In this document: positions 18,519 to 29,913 of the stretch, one piece after another
Layout of the letters: the number at the start of each line of letters is the position of its first letter
Position numbering within the stretch: position 1 is the first letter of the stretch
Assembly: GCF_900089605.1 (NCBI RefSeq)
Contig: NZ_LT594324.1
Coordinates: 3,286,001 to 3,350,000, forward strand
Length of the DNA stretch: 64,000 nucleotides
Direction: 5' to 3'
Source: Micromonospora narathiwatensis
Lineage (GTDB): Bacteria > Actinomycetota > Actinomycetes > Mycobacteriales > Micromonosporaceae
Notes under the pieces: generated by a model
Database searches by the model: none
What the model was told of the DNA's origin: nothing
Seen by the model: only the letters and a program-made list of their open reading frames with translations
Translations under genes and position numbers: made by a program

Positions 18519-19304
18519 TCAGCCGGCCTGGCGCTGTTTCTGCGCGAGACGACCCACGGCACCCGGCCGGGGCGGGGTCAGGCCGCCGGCCGCGACGGCC
18601 CCGGCGATCAACGCGAGCGCCGCCAGGTGCAGCAGCCGCACCCCGGCCGGCGCCGGGACGGTCGCGGCCGGGAGGCCGGGCAGCAGCAGCGCGCCGGCCG
18701 CGGTGACCGGCAGCGCCACTCCCCAGAAGACGACGGGCCGGGCCGGCGGCGCGGGCGGCCGTACCCCGTGGAAGATCTCCCGCCGGCGGGCGGCCCGCAG
18801 CGCCAGGGCGACCACGACGACGGCACCGACCGCGGTGCTGAGCAGGTCCGAGAACAGCCACCAGTAGATCCCGGTCGCGGCGTGGAAATCCTGGATCCCC
18901 AGCAACCGCAGCCAGCGCTCGGTGTGGGTGACCCGATCCCAGGCGACATGGCTGAACGCCCCGATGAGCACCGAGCAGACCGTCACCTGCCAGGGATGGC
19001 GGACCCCGGCCAGGGCCGCGTGGTCCCGCCAGGCGAACAGGCGCTCGCCCGGCAGGTGCACCGACACTCCGGCGATCACCCGGCGGACGACCCAGGCGTA
19101 CGCGAGCGCGACCGGCAGGCACCACCAGAGCAGCCCGCCGAGGGTGTGAGTGCGCAGACCGAGATCGAACCGGGTGCCGGTGAACAGGTAGCCGACGTCC
19201 GGCGCCACCGCACCGGTGGCCAGCGCCACGCCGTCGAACCAGTGCGGCCGCCACAGCTTCAGCGGCAGCACCGGCGCCAGGTGCGACGGAAAGGTCAGCG
19301 GCAC
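18519..19304 (-). CDS. DUF4184 family integral membrane protein
   Basis: This 261-residue protein starts MPLTFPSHLAPVLPLKLWRP, followed by ALATGAVAPDVGYLF, the typical opening of DUF4184 proteins (a His near the N-terminus and an APD motif). About five to six hydrophobic segments follow, with a conserved IGAFSHVAWDRVTH segment containing the second His/Asp pair. The pattern resembles metal-dependent membrane hydrolases, but no substrate is known for the family. Gene ends with a basic tail. It is 21 bp upstream of the HAD gene stop on the same strand and may be cotranscribed with it. Confidence 0.85.
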   Translation of the reverse strand: MPLTFPSHLAPVLPLKLWRPHWFDGVALATGAVAPDVGYLFTGTRFDLGLRTHTLGGLLWWCLPVALAYAWVVRRVIAGVSVHLPGERLFAWRDHAALAGVRHPWQVTVCSVLIGAFSHVAWDRVTHTERWLRLLGIQDFHAATGIYWWLFSDLLSTAVGAVVVVALALRAARRREIFHGVRPPAPPARPVVFWGVALPVTAAGALLLPGLPAATVPAPAGVRLLHLAALALIAGAVAAGGLTPPRPGAVGRLAQKQRQAG

Positions 19305-19325
19305 GAACCGGACGTTACCCGACCG

Positions 19326-20024
19326 TCAGAAGTGCTGGACCAGGTCCGTGAACGCGGCCAACCGGATCACCCCGGTGTCGTTCGGGTCGAGTTCGTCGTG
19401 TTCCAGCACCCAGGTGTTCTCGTTCGGGATGAAGACCGCGTTCAATCCTGCCGCGCGGGCGGGCAGGATGTCCGACCGCGGCGAGTTGCCGATCATCCAC
19501 GCGCCCGCCGGGTCGAAGGCGTGCTCGCGGGCCAGCCAGCGGTAGGTGTCCACGTCCTTCTCCGGCACGATGTGCGCGGCCCGGAAATGGTGCAGCAGCC
19601 CGCACGCGTCGAGCTTGCGCTGCTGCTCCTCCTGCTCCCCCTTGGTCAGCAGCAGCAACTCGTGCCGGGTCGCGAGATCGTCCAGGGTCTGCGCGACCCC
19701 GGGCATCAACTCGACCTGGTGGCCGATCAGCGCCACCGCGAGGCCGTCGATCTCCGCGCGCTCCCGCTCGGTCGCCGGGCGCCGCCGCAACTTCTCCAGG
19801 CACTCCCCCAGGCTGCGCAGGAACACCTTGCTGCCGTACCCGTGCGCGACGGCGTTGGCCCGCTCGATGTCGTCGAGCACCGCCCGGATCGCCACCCGGT
19901 CCAGCGTCGGGTGGTCCAGCCAGTCGAGGAAGTCGTCGATCACCCGCTCGAAGAGGACGTTGTTTTCCCAGAGCGTGTCGTCGGCGTCGAAGACGAGCAT
20001 CGTGGCCTCCCGGCGCTGTCGCAT
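19326..20024 (-). CDS. HAD superfamily hydrolase (phosphatase)
   Basis: This 232-residue soluble protein has the HAD motif I VFDADDTLWEN, with the nucleophile Asp13 and general acid Asp15. Motif II is LLTKG near the middle, followed by a Lys, and motif III/IV is MIGNSPRSDILPA. The DxDxT and GNSxxSD spacing fits HAD phosphatases with an alpha-helical cap. I chose ATG 20024 over a GTG at 20027 because a GGAGGAG site lies 6 nt upstream of it. The substrate is unknown. It is oriented away from the secreted propeller gene, sharing a 167-bp divergent promoter region. Confidence 0.88.
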   Translation of the reverse strand: MRQRREATMLVFDADDTLWENNVLFERVIDDFLDWLDHPTLDRVAIRAVLDDIERANAVAHGYGSKVFLRSLGECLEKLRRRPATERERAEIDGLAVALIGHQVELMPGVAQTLDDLATRHELLLLTKGEQEEQQRKLDACGLLHHFRAAHIVPEKDVDTYRWLAREHAFDPAGAWMIGNSPRSDILPARAAGLNAVFIPNENTWVLEHDELDPNDTGVIRLAAFTDLVQHF

Positions 20025-20191
20025 CACGTACTCCTCCCGTGTGGCGGCCCCGACACGCTACAGCGGCCACCCGGCCAGCACAGCCGGGTTTCCGGCCACT
20101 CGGGCCGCCGGGCGCAAACTGCCTGAATACGGCGGTTCGGGCGACGGCAACCCGACTGCGCGTACCGGGGCACAGGCGACATGCTTCGACG

Positions 20192-21529
20192 ATGACGAAT
20201 CATCGCGAGCATCCACCCGCGACCCACGCCCGGCGCCGACGTCGCCGGCGGGCGGCCGCCGCGCTGCTGGCCGCCCTCGTCGCGGCCGGCGGCGCGCTGC
20301 CCGCGACGCCGGCCCGCGCGGTCAACGCCCCGCATCCCAGCGTGGTCGGCGCGAAGCCGGCGGCCTGGACGCCGCACGCGCTCGACGGGACCGTGTACCG
20401 GATCCTGCGGATCGGCAACCGGGTGTACCTGGCCGGATCGTTCACCAAGGTCCGCAACGCCGGGAGGAGCGCCCAACTGGCGATGCCCCGACTGGTGGCC
20501 TTCGACGCCACCACCGGCCGGATCGACACCACCTTCCGACCGGCGGTCAACGGCACGGTGACTGCCCTCGCCGCCGCGGCGGACGGCCGGTCGCTCTACC
20601 TCGGCGGCGCGTTCACCTCGGTCGACGGGGTGGCCGCCGCCCGGGTGGCGCGGATCGACGCGGCCACCGGCACGCGCGTCGCCGGGTTCACCGCCGCCGC
20701 GCTCGACAACCAGGTCAACGACCTGCGGCTGGTCGGCGACCGGTTGCTGGTGGGCGGGGCGTTCCAGACCGTGGCCGGGGTGACCCGGCGCGGCCTGGCG
20801 GCGTTGAACGCCCGCACCGGCGCCGCCGACCCGTCGGTCGACCTGCGACTGGCAAGTCCCCGCAAGACCACCACCGGGGCCACCTCCCCGGTCAGGGTGG
20901 AGGCGCTGGACGTCTCGGCCGACGGCGCCCGGCTGGTCTTCGTGGGCAACTTCGGCACGGTCGCCGGCCAGGCCCGCCCCCAGCTCGCGGTGGCGAAACT
21001 GACCGCCACCGGGGCCGCCCTGTCCGGCTGGTCGACCGACCGCTACCAGCCGCAGTGCGCCAAGACCATACCGAGCTACCTGCGCGGGGTGGACATCTCG
21101 CCGGACGGCCGCTGGTTCGTGGCCGTCACCACCGGCGGGCCGTTCCCGGGGACGCTGTGCGACGCGGCGTCCCGCTTCGAGTTCGGCACCGAGACCGCCG
21201 GCATGCAGCCGACCTGGGTGAACCACACCGGCGGGGACACCCTGCTGTCGGTGGCGATCACCGGCGCGGCGGTGTACGTCGGCGGCCACCAGCGCTGGCT
21301 GGACAACCCGCTCGGGCGGAACTCGGCCGGACCGGGCGCGGTGCCCCGCCCGGGCATCGGCGCGATCCACCCGAGCACCGGCAGGGCGCTGGCGTGGAAC
21401 CCGACGAAGGAGCGGGGCGTCGGCACGGGCGCGCTGTACGCCACCGACCGGGGGCTGTTCGTCGGCAGCGACACCACCACGGTGGCCGGCGAGTACCACG
21501 CCCGGGTCGCTTTCTTCCCGCTGCCCTGA
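20192..21529 (+). CDS. Secreted delta-60-repeat/beta-propeller protein
   Basis: This 445-residue protein starts at ATG 20192 with a long Arg-rich n-region, a hydrophobic core and an Ala-x-Ala cleavage site near residue 44 (ATPARAVNAP). The mature part consists of repeats of about 50 residues such as VYLAGSFTKVRN, LYLGGAFTSVDG, LLVGGAFQTVAG and VYVGGHQRWLD. These match the delta-60/DUF5122-type blades of a beta-propeller. Its role is unknown; such proteins often sit at the cell surface. The two Cys residues (near 291 and 320) could form a disulphide. Confidence 0.82.
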   Translation: MTNHREHPPATHARRRRRRRAAAALLAALVAAGGALPATPARAVNAPHPSVVGAKPAAWTPHALDGTVYRILRIGNRVYLAGSFTKVRNAGRSAQLAMPRLVAFDATTGRIDTTFRPAVNGTVTALAAAADGRSLYLGGAFTSVDGVAAARVARIDAATGTRVAGFTAAALDNQVNDLRLVGDRLLVGGAFQTVAGVTRRGLAALNARTGAADPSVDLRLASPRKTTTGATSPVRVEALDVSADGARLVFVGNFGTVAGQARPQLAVAKLTATGAALSGWSTDRYQPQCAKTIPSYLRGVDISPDGRWFVAVTTGGPFPGTLCDAASRFEFGTETAGMQPTWVNHTGGDTLLSVAITGAAVYVGGHQRWLDNPLGRNSAGPGAVPRPGIGAIHPSTGRALAWNPTKERGVGTGALYATDRGLFVGSDTTTVAGEYHARVAFFPLP

Positions 21530-21607
21530 CCTCGCCCCTGGGGGCGCGGCGGGCTCCGGCCTCCGCCGGCAGAGGTCGGCGACGGCCTCGGCCTCCGCTG
21601 GCGGGGG

Positions 21608-24328
21608 TCAGCGGCGCAGGGTCAGGATCAGGTCGGCGACCAGCGCGGTCCACCCGGTCTGGTGCCACGCCCCGAGCCCGGCGCCGTTGTCGCCATGGAA
21701 GTACTCGGGGAAGGCGATCAAATCCCGCCAGTCGGGGTGGGTCTGGAAGAGTTGGCAGGCGCCGTAGATGGGGCGCCTGCCCCAGTCGTCCCGGGTGAAC
21801 AGCGCGATCAGCCGGGCGGACAGGTCGTCGGCGATCTCGTCCAGGGTCCGCTTCTGGCCGGAGCGGGTCGGGTATTCCACCTGCAGGTCGTCGCCGAAGA
21901 AGGCGGCGTAGTCGCGCAGCGCGCTGACCAGCAGGAAGTTGGTCGGCATCCAGATCGGGCCGCGCCAGTTGGAGTTGCCGCCGAACAGCCCGCTGGTCGA
22001 CTCGGCCGGCTCGTAGCCGACGCTGAACTCCTGCCCGCCGAGGGTCACCGTGAACGGCTTGTCCAGGTGGGCGCGAGACAGCGTACGCAGGCCGTACTCG
22101 GAGAGGAACTCGTCGGTGTCGAGCATCCGGGCGAGCAGCCGGACCACCTGTTCGGGGCCGACCATGGACAGCAGCCGCTGCTGCCGGCCGTCGGGGCCGA
22201 TCCGGCGGGCGCCGATCACGTCGGCGTACTCGGGGCGGTTGGTGAGGAACCAGCGCAGCCGGGCGCCCAGCTCGGGCAGCCGGTGCAGGGTACGCGCGGT
22301 GAGCCGGGTGGTCGCCGCGAGCGGCAGCAGCCCCACCACCGAGCGGACCTTCAGCGGCACCTTCGTGCCGTCGGCGAGCCGCAGCACGTCGTAGAAGAAG
22401 GCGTCCTCGTCGTCCCAGAGCCCCTGGTCGTACGCGGCGGCGGCGATGTACGCGAAGTGCTCGAAGAACTTCGTGGCGATGTCCTCGTACGCCCGGTCGT
22501 GCTCGGCGAGCACGATCGCCATGTCGAGCAGGTTCAGCGCGTACATGCCCATCCAGCCGGTGCCGTCGGACTGTTCGAGCACCCCGGCGACCGGCAGGGC
22601 GGCCGAGCGGTCGAACGGGCCGACGTTGTCCAGCCCGAGGAAGCCGCCCTCGAAGACGTTGTTGCCGCCGGTGTCCTTCCGGTTGACCCACCAGGTGAAG
22701 TTCAGCAGCAGCTTGTGCATCACCCGGGCCAGGAACTCGTGGTCCCGGCCGCCGTCGATCTCGAACACCTTCAGCGCCGCCCAGGCGTGCACCGGCGGGT
22801 TGACGTCCCCGAACGCCCACTCGTACGCCGGGATCTGCCCGTTGGGGTGCAGATACCACTCGCGCAGCAGGAGCAGCAGTTGGTCCTTGGCGAAACCGGG
22901 ATCGACCCGGGCGATGGTGACGCAGTGGAAGGCGAGGTCCCAGGCCGCGTACCAGGGATACTCCCAGGGGTCGGGCATGGAGATCACGTCGAAGCTGTTC
23001 ATGTGCCACCAGGCGCTGTTGCGCCCGTGCCGCCGCCCGGCCGGCGGCGGCGCGGAGCCCGGGTCGCCGTCCAGCCACCGCTTGACGTCGAAGTGGTAGA
23101 ACTGCTTGCCCCACATCAGCCCGGCGATGGCCTGTCGGGCCACCAGGGCCTCGTCGGTGCTGGCCCCGGCCGGGATGACGCTGTCGAAGAAGCGGTTGGC
23201 CTCGGCGCGGCGCGCCCAGAGCACGCTGTCGAAGTCGTCACCGAGGTCCGCCCGGGGCGGCGGCGCGCTCGCCGGCGGCGGGGCGGTACGGGTCAGCCGC
23301 AGCCGGATCTGCCGCTGCCCGCCGGCCGGCACGTCGAGCACGTAGTGCAGGGCGCCCTTGGTGCCCTCCCGGTCCGGGTTGACGGTGTCCGCGCCGGCCA
23401 CCACGTGGTCGTTGATCCCGTCCTTCGGGTACGGCGACCGCCCAGGCAGCCCCCACAGCCGCTCGGCGTTGGAGTCGTTGTCGCACAGCAGGGGGGTGGG
23501 CTCCCCGTCGCCCTCCAGCAGGAGCTGCCCGAGCACCCAGTGGTCGCCGAGCAGCCGGGCGCCGGTGTCGGGGCCGGCCGTGGTGCCGACGATCACCGGC
23601 ACCCGGTCACCGCCCGGCAGCCCCCACGCCCACGTGTTGCGGAACCACAGGGTGGGCAGCACGTGCAGGGTCTCGTCCCGGTCCCCCCGGTTGGCGACCG
23701 TGATCAGGACGCACAGGTCGGTCGGGGACGCCTTCGCGTAGTCGACCGTCACCGCCCAGTACCGGTCGTCGTCGAAGATCCCGGTGTCGACCAGCTCGTA
23801 CTCGGTGTCCTCCCGACCGCGCAGCGCGTTCACCGCGACCAGCTCGTCGTACGGGAACGCGGCCTGCGGGTAGTGGTAGCGCCAGCGCATGTACGAGTGG
23901 GTCGGGGTGGAGTCCTCGTACCACCAGTACTCCTTGACGTCCTCCCCGTGGTTGCCGCCGTCGCCGCCGAGGCCGAACATCCGCTCCTTGAGGATCGGGT
24001 CCCGCCCGTTCCACAGCGCCAGGGCGAGACAGAACGTCTGCCGGTCGTCGCACACGCCGGCCATGCCGTCCTCGTTCCACCGGTAGGCTCGCGACCGCGC
24101 GTGATCGTGGGGAAAATAGTCCCAGGCCGTGCCGTGTTCGCTGTAGTCCTCCCGTACCGTCCCCCAGGCCCGCTCGGACAGATAGGGGCCCCATGCGCGC
24201 CAGTCCCGCACCCCGGCGTCGGCCTGGGCGAGCCGGTGCCGCTCGGGGTCGGGACTCTCGGAGGTCGGGCGGTCAGTGATCACCTGCACATCTTCGACGC
24301 CGCCGGGGTACATAACCACAGCGGCCAT
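21608..24328 (-). CDS. GH63-type glucosidase (MGH1-like)
   Basis: This is a 906-residue soluble enzyme without a signal peptide. It has an all-beta N-terminal part (to about residue 330) and an (alpha/alpha)6 barrel, as in glycoside hydrolase family 63 and MGH1-like proteins. Recognisable segments are WNEDGMAGVCDDRQTFCLALALWNGRDP, WYAAWDLAFHCVTIARVDP, EWAFGDVNPPVHAWAA and YFHGDNGAGLGAWHQTGWTALVADL. Family members cleave alpha-glucosidic bonds; the natural substrate here is not known. It is divergent from the debranching enzyme gene with only 42 bp between start codons. The shared setting suggests intracellular alpha-glucan turnover. Confidence 0.85.
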   Translation of the reverse strand: MAAVVMYPGGVEDVQVITDRPTSESPDPERHRLAQADAGVRDWRAWGPYLSERAWGTVREDYSEHGTAWDYFPHDHARSRAYRWNEDGMAGVCDDRQTFCLALALWNGRDPILKERMFGLGGDGGNHGEDVKEYWWYEDSTPTHSYMRWRYHYPQAAFPYDELVAVNALRGREDTEYELVDTGIFDDDRYWAVTVDYAKASPTDLCVLITVANRGDRDETLHVLPTLWFRNTWAWGLPGGDRVPVIVGTTAGPDTGARLLGDHWVLGQLLLEGDGEPTPLLCDNDSNAERLWGLPGRSPYPKDGINDHVVAGADTVNPDREGTKGALHYVLDVPAGGQRQIRLRLTRTAPPPASAPPPRADLGDDFDSVLWARRAEANRFFDSVIPAGASTDEALVARQAIAGLMWGKQFYHFDVKRWLDGDPGSAPPPAGRRHGRNSAWWHMNSFDVISMPDPWEYPWYAAWDLAFHCVTIARVDPGFAKDQLLLLLREWYLHPNGQIPAYEWAFGDVNPPVHAWAALKVFEIDGGRDHEFLARVMHKLLLNFTWWVNRKDTGGNNVFEGGFLGLDNVGPFDRSAALPVAGVLEQSDGTGWMGMYALNLLDMAIVLAEHDRAYEDIATKFFEHFAYIAAAAYDQGLWDDEDAFFYDVLRLADGTKVPLKVRSVVGLLPLAATTRLTARTLHRLPELGARLRWFLTNRPEYADVIGARRIGPDGRQQRLLSMVGPEQVVRLLARMLDTDEFLSEYGLRTLSRAHLDKPFTVTLGGQEFSVGYEPAESTSGLFGGNSNWRGPIWMPTNFLLVSALRDYAAFFGDDLQVEYPTRSGQKRTLDEIADDLSARLIALFTRDDWGRRPIYGACQLFQTHPDWRDLIAFPEYFHGDNGAGLGAWHQTGWTALVADLILTLRR

Positions 24329-24370
24329 TGTCGTCGTGGCGCGTCACACCTCGCCGCCGGTGGAGGAAAG

Positions 24371-26311
24371 TTGATCGAGATTCGTTTCGGCCCGCAGGTC
24401 TGCGGGGAGCTGCCGGCCGCCTCCAGCCGCGAGTGGCTGGTCACCGACGGCCTGGGCGGCTACGCCATGGGCACGGTCGGCGGGCTGCGCACCCGCCGCT
24501 ACCACGGGCTGCTGGCGGTGGCCGGCGAAACCGCCGCCAGCCGCCGGATCGGGCTGGTCAGCCTGGACCCGACGGTGGTGCTGCCCACCGGCGGGCGGGT
24601 GCGGCTGGGCGCGCATGAGTGGTCCACCGGGGTGGTCGACCCGCGCGGCTTCGAGCTGCTGGAACGCTTCGACCTGACCGACGGGGTGCCGCGCTGGCGG
24701 TGGCGGATCGGTGACCTGGTGATCGAGCGGGAGATCGCCATGGCGTACGGCCGGCCCTGCGTGGCGGTGGTGCACCGGCTGGTCTCCGGCGGCCCGGTCC
24801 GGCTGGACCTGGCCGCGGCCTGCACCTGGCGCGACGCGCACGGCGAGCGCCGCGCGGACGGGCCGGCACCGCGGCTGGAGCCGGTGGCCGGCGGGGCGGT
24901 CATCGAGGGCGCGTTCCGGCTGGCCGGGCCGGACTGGACGCCCGAGGGGCAGTGGTGGCTGGGCGTGCACCACCGGGAGGAGGCGGCGCGCGGCCTGAAC
25001 CCGGACGAGGACCTCTGGCACGCGGGCCGGTTCTCCGGCGCGCTCGACGAGCCGGGCGCCACGGTGACGGTGCTGGCCTGGGCGGGCGACCTGGCCGACG
25101 AGCCGCCGCCGGCGACCGCGCTGGTCGAGGCGGCCCGGCGGCGCAACCGGGCGGTGGTGGCCGCCGCGCAACCGGACGATCCGGTCGAGGCCACCCTCGC
25201 CCTGGCCGCCGACGCGTTCGTGGTCCGCACCGGCGCCGGGCCGGACGTGGTGGCCGGCTACCCGTGGTTCGGCGCCTGGTCACGCGACACCATGACCTCG
25301 TACGAGGGGCTGTTCCTGTGCACCAACCGCGCCGACGAGGGACGCGAGCTGCTGCGGGCGTACGCGGCGACACTGTCGGAGGGGATGCTGGCGAACACCG
25401 CCGACACCGGGCGGGTGGAGTACAACACGGTCGACGCGACGCTGTGGTTCCTGCACGCGGTGACCCGGCACGTCACCGTCACCGGGGACACCGACCTCGG
25501 CGACGAACTGCTGCCCGCGCTGCACGCCGTGGTGCGGGCCCACCTGGCCGGCACCCGCTACGGCATCCGGGTCGACCCGGCGGACGGGCTGATCACCCAG
25601 GGCGGCACCCCGGGCACCGCGCTGACCTGGATGGACGCCCGGGTGCACGGGGTGCCGGTGACCCCGCGTACCGGCAAACCGGTGGAGGTGAACGCGCTCT
25701 GGGTCAACGGGCTGGCCGGGCTCGCCGAGCTGACCGAGCTGCTCGGGCGGGACGCCACCGCCCTGTGGGGGTTGCACGCGAAGGCCTCCGACGCGTTCCG
25801 GACACGGTTCCCGGCACCGGTGGGCTGGCTGCACGACGTGGTGGACGCGCCGGCCCCGGCGTACCCCCTCGGCGGGGCGCCGTACCACGACGACGACCTG
25901 CTCCGCCCCAACCAGCTGCTCGCCTGGTCGCTGCCGTACGCCCCGCTCGAACCGGACGAGGCGACCCTGCGCCGGGTCGCCGAGGGGCTGCTGACCCCGC
26001 TCGGGCCGCGCAGCCTCGCCCCCGACTGCCCCGGCTTCGTCGGCCGGCACCGGGGCGGCCCGGCCGACCGCGACGCCGCCTACCACCAGGGGACGGTCTG
26101 GCCCTGGCTGATCGGGCCGTTCGTCGACGCGTACCGCCGGGCCGGGCTGCCCACCGACGACCTGCTGGTGGGTCTCGAGGCGCACCTGGTGGAGTTCGGT
26201 CTGGGCTCGGTGAGCGAGACGGCCGACGGGCTCGCCCCGCACGCGGCCACCGGCTGCCCGTTCCAGGCGTGGTCGGTCGCCGAACTGCTCCGCGTCCACC
26301 GCAGCGGCTGA
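24371..26311 (+). CDS. Glycogen debranching enzyme (amylo-alpha-1,6-glucosidase, GDE type)
   Basis: This 646-residue enzyme begins at TTG 24371 with GGAGGAAAG directly upstream. Residues 15-210 are the GDE N-terminal beta domain (REWLVTDGLGGYAMGTVGGLRTRRYHGLL). Residues 270-640 form the catalytic (alpha/alpha)6 GDE_C domain with GYPWFGAWSRDTMTS, WMDARVHGVPVTPRTGKPVEVNALW and YHQGTVWPWLIGPFVDAY. It removes alpha-1,6-linked glucose from glycogen-like polymers in the cytoplasm. It is followed by the GT4 gene after 146 bp. Strong family match; the TTG start is well supported by the ribosome site and by alignment of the first residues. Confidence 0.9.
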   Translation: MIEIRFGPQVCGELPAASSREWLVTDGLGGYAMGTVGGLRTRRYHGLLAVAGETAASRRIGLVSLDPTVVLPTGGRVRLGAHEWSTGVVDPRGFELLERFDLTDGVPRWRWRIGDLVIEREIAMAYGRPCVAVVHRLVSGGPVRLDLAAACTWRDAHGERRADGPAPRLEPVAGGAVIEGAFRLAGPDWTPEGQWWLGVHHREEAARGLNPDEDLWHAGRFSGALDEPGATVTVLAWAGDLADEPPPATALVEAARRRNRAVVAAAQPDDPVEATLALAADAFVVRTGAGPDVVAGYPWFGAWSRDTMTSYEGLFLCTNRADEGRELLRAYAATLSEGMLANTADTGRVEYNTVDATLWFLHAVTRHVTVTGDTDLGDELLPALHAVVRAHLAGTRYGIRVDPADGLITQGGTPGTALTWMDARVHGVPVTPRTGKPVEVNALWVNGLAGLAELTELLGRDATALWGLHAKASDAFRTRFPAPVGWLHDVVDAPAPAYPLGGAPYHDDDLLRPNQLLAWSLPYAPLEPDEATLRRVAEGLLTPLGPRSLAPDCPGFVGRHRGGPADRDAAYHQGTVWPWLIGPFVDAYRRAGLPTDDLLVGLEAHLVEFGLGSVSETADGLAPHAATGCPFQAWSVAELLRVHRSG

Positions 26312-26457
26312 CCCCCCGCTGTTACACCCCGGCAATCGCCACGTCTCCGCTGGTTAGCGACCGCTGGGCAGGATGGGCGACGACCCGGCACGGCGGCGGG
26401 CACCGACGCGGTGCCGACCGGCGCGCGGGCCGGGAACCACAACTCAAAGGGGGCCGC

Positions 26458-27783
26458 ATGTCCGCCGACGCCGACGTGATCGACATCCAGCCCGCCCGGC
26501 ACCAGCGGGTGCTGGTGCTCTCCTGGGAGTACCCGCCCGTGCTCGTCGGCGGCCTCGGCCGCCACGTGCACGCCCTCTCCGTCGCCCTGGCCACCGCCGG
26601 CCACGAGGTCACCGTCATCACCCGACACACCGACGGCGCACCCCTCGAGGAATACGCCGACGGCGTACGCATCCTGCGCGCCCCCGAAGACCCCGTCCGC
26701 TTCCCCCTGGCCACCAACTCCCTGCTCCCCTGGACCATGGCCTTCAACCACACCCTCACCCGCACCGCCCTCCGCGCCACCCAAACCGGCCACTACGACG
26801 TCATCCACGCCCACGACTGGCTCGTCGCCCACACCGCGATCACCCTGGCCGAACACCTCGACATCCCACTCGTCACCACCATCCACGCCACCGAGGCCGG
26901 CCGACACCAGGGCTGGCTCCCCGAGGAGATGAACCGCACCATCCACGGCGTCGAACACTGGCTCAGCAACGCCTCGACCCGGGTGATCGCCTGCTCCGGA
27001 TACATGCGCGAGCAGGTGACCCGGCTGTTCGACGTGCCCACCGGACGCGTCGACGTGGTCCCCAACGGGGTGGACGACCGGGCCTGGCGCCCCCGCCCCC
27101 GCGCCGTCGCCGCCGCCCGCGCCCGCTTCGCCGGCGTCGGGCCCCTGGTCGGGTACGCCGGCCGGCTGGTCTACGAGAAGGGCGTACAACACCTGGTGCA
27201 CGCCGTGCCGTACCTGCGCGACCGGCACCCGGGGCTGCGCGTGGTGATCGCCGGCAACGGCCCGTACCAGGAGGAGCTGCTCGACCAGGCGCGGCGACTG
27301 CACCTCGACGACACCGTCCGGTTCGCCGGCTTCCTGGACGCCACCCAGCTCCCGGCGATGCTCGCCGCCACCGACGCGACCGTCATCCCCAGCCTCTACG
27401 AGCCGTTCGGCATGATCGCCCTGGAGGCCGCCGCCGCCGGAGCACCACTCGCGGTGGCACACACCGGCGGGCTCGCCGAGATCGTCGAACCGGGGATCAC
27501 CGGCGTGACCTTCCCGCACAGCGACCCGGACGCCCTGGCCGGCGCGGTCGACCAACTCCTCGGCGACGAGGTCTTCGCCCGCCGGGTGGCCCGCCGCGCC
27601 CGCACCATGGTCACCGAGCGGTACGGCTGGGCGAGCATCGCCGCCCGGACCGCCGCCAGCTACGCGATCGCCCGCCGGGAACACGGCGCGTTCCAGGCCC
27701 GCCGGGCCACCACCCTGCTGGCCGGCGGCCGGGCCGACATCGCCATTCCCGACGGGAACCTGCTGACCGGCGCCGCGAGCTGA
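26458..27783 (+). CDS. GT4-family glycosyltransferase, glycogen-synthase-like
   Basis: This 441-residue GT-B enzyme opens with VLVLSWEYPPVLVGGLGRHV, the acceptor-side Gly-rich loop of glycogen synthase-like GT4/GT5 enzymes. It has a central DVIHAHDW motif, VVPNGVD, LVYEKGVQHLV, and the C-terminal nucleotide-sugar site PSLYEPFGMIALEAAAAG (the E-x7-E motif). The context next to debranching and GH63 enzymes points to synthesis of an alpha-glucan or glucosyl compound in the cytoplasm. ATG 26458 follows AAAGGGGG. The donor (ADP- or UDP-glucose) cannot be told from sequence by eye. Codon use at 26600-26900 is strikingly C-rich at third positions. Confidence 0.87.
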   Translation: MSADADVIDIQPARHQRVLVLSWEYPPVLVGGLGRHVHALSVALATAGHEVTVITRHTDGAPLEEYADGVRILRAPEDPVRFPLATNSLLPWTMAFNHTLTRTALRATQTGHYDVIHAHDWLVAHTAITLAEHLDIPLVTTIHATEAGRHQGWLPEEMNRTIHGVEHWLSNASTRVIACSGYMREQVTRLFDVPTGRVDVVPNGVDDRAWRPRPRAVAAARARFAGVGPLVGYAGRLVYEKGVQHLVHAVPYLRDRHPGLRVVIAGNGPYQEELLDQARRLHLDDTVRFAGFLDATQLPAMLAATDATVIPSLYEPFGMIALEAAAAGAPLAVAHTGGLAEIVEPGITGVTFPHSDPDALAGAVDQLLGDEVFARRVARRARTMVTERYGWASIAARTAASYAIARREHGAFQARRATTLLAGGRADIAIPDGNLLTGAAS

Positions 27784-27861
27784 ACCTCGGCACCCCGACG
27801 GGCAATAGGTGGCCCCCGATCCGTTGGCTATGGTGGACGTCCACCAGCGGTGAGGAGAACG

Positions 27862-29715
<1,854 letters not shown>

Positions 29716-29913
29716 CGCCACCGCGTCCCATCGCCGACAGTTTCTCCGGTGCGACCCGCCCGAGAGGGCATACTTCCTGGTGGTCCGGCACCGCCCGGCG
29801 GACCGGTCCGCCATCCTCCTCAGTGGACCGTCCGGGTGATGCCCCTCGACCCCACGGCCTGACTACAGTGGCGTAGTTTTGTCGATCAAGATCTCTGGGG
29901 AGGGCGAGCCGAG

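Noticed and set aside
18349..19254. 301-codon minus-strand frame overlapping DUF4184
   Set aside because: It is another frame of the DUF4184 gene; the frame at 18519-19304 carries the family motifs and hydrophobic segments.
21530..21607. Terminator between the propeller and GH63 genes
   Set aside because: The region is rich in partly repeated CCTCCGCCGGC words, but I could not define a clean stem.
21662..24370. Plus-strand frame continuing upstream of the debranching enzyme
   Set aside because: It is antisense to the GH63 gene; the debranching enzyme has a proper ribosome site and family start at TTG 24371.
29860..29913. LexA/SOS box before the DUF457-type gene
   Set aside because: The family is SOS-linked in E. 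coli, but I find no GAAC-N4-GTTC-type palindrome in this leader.
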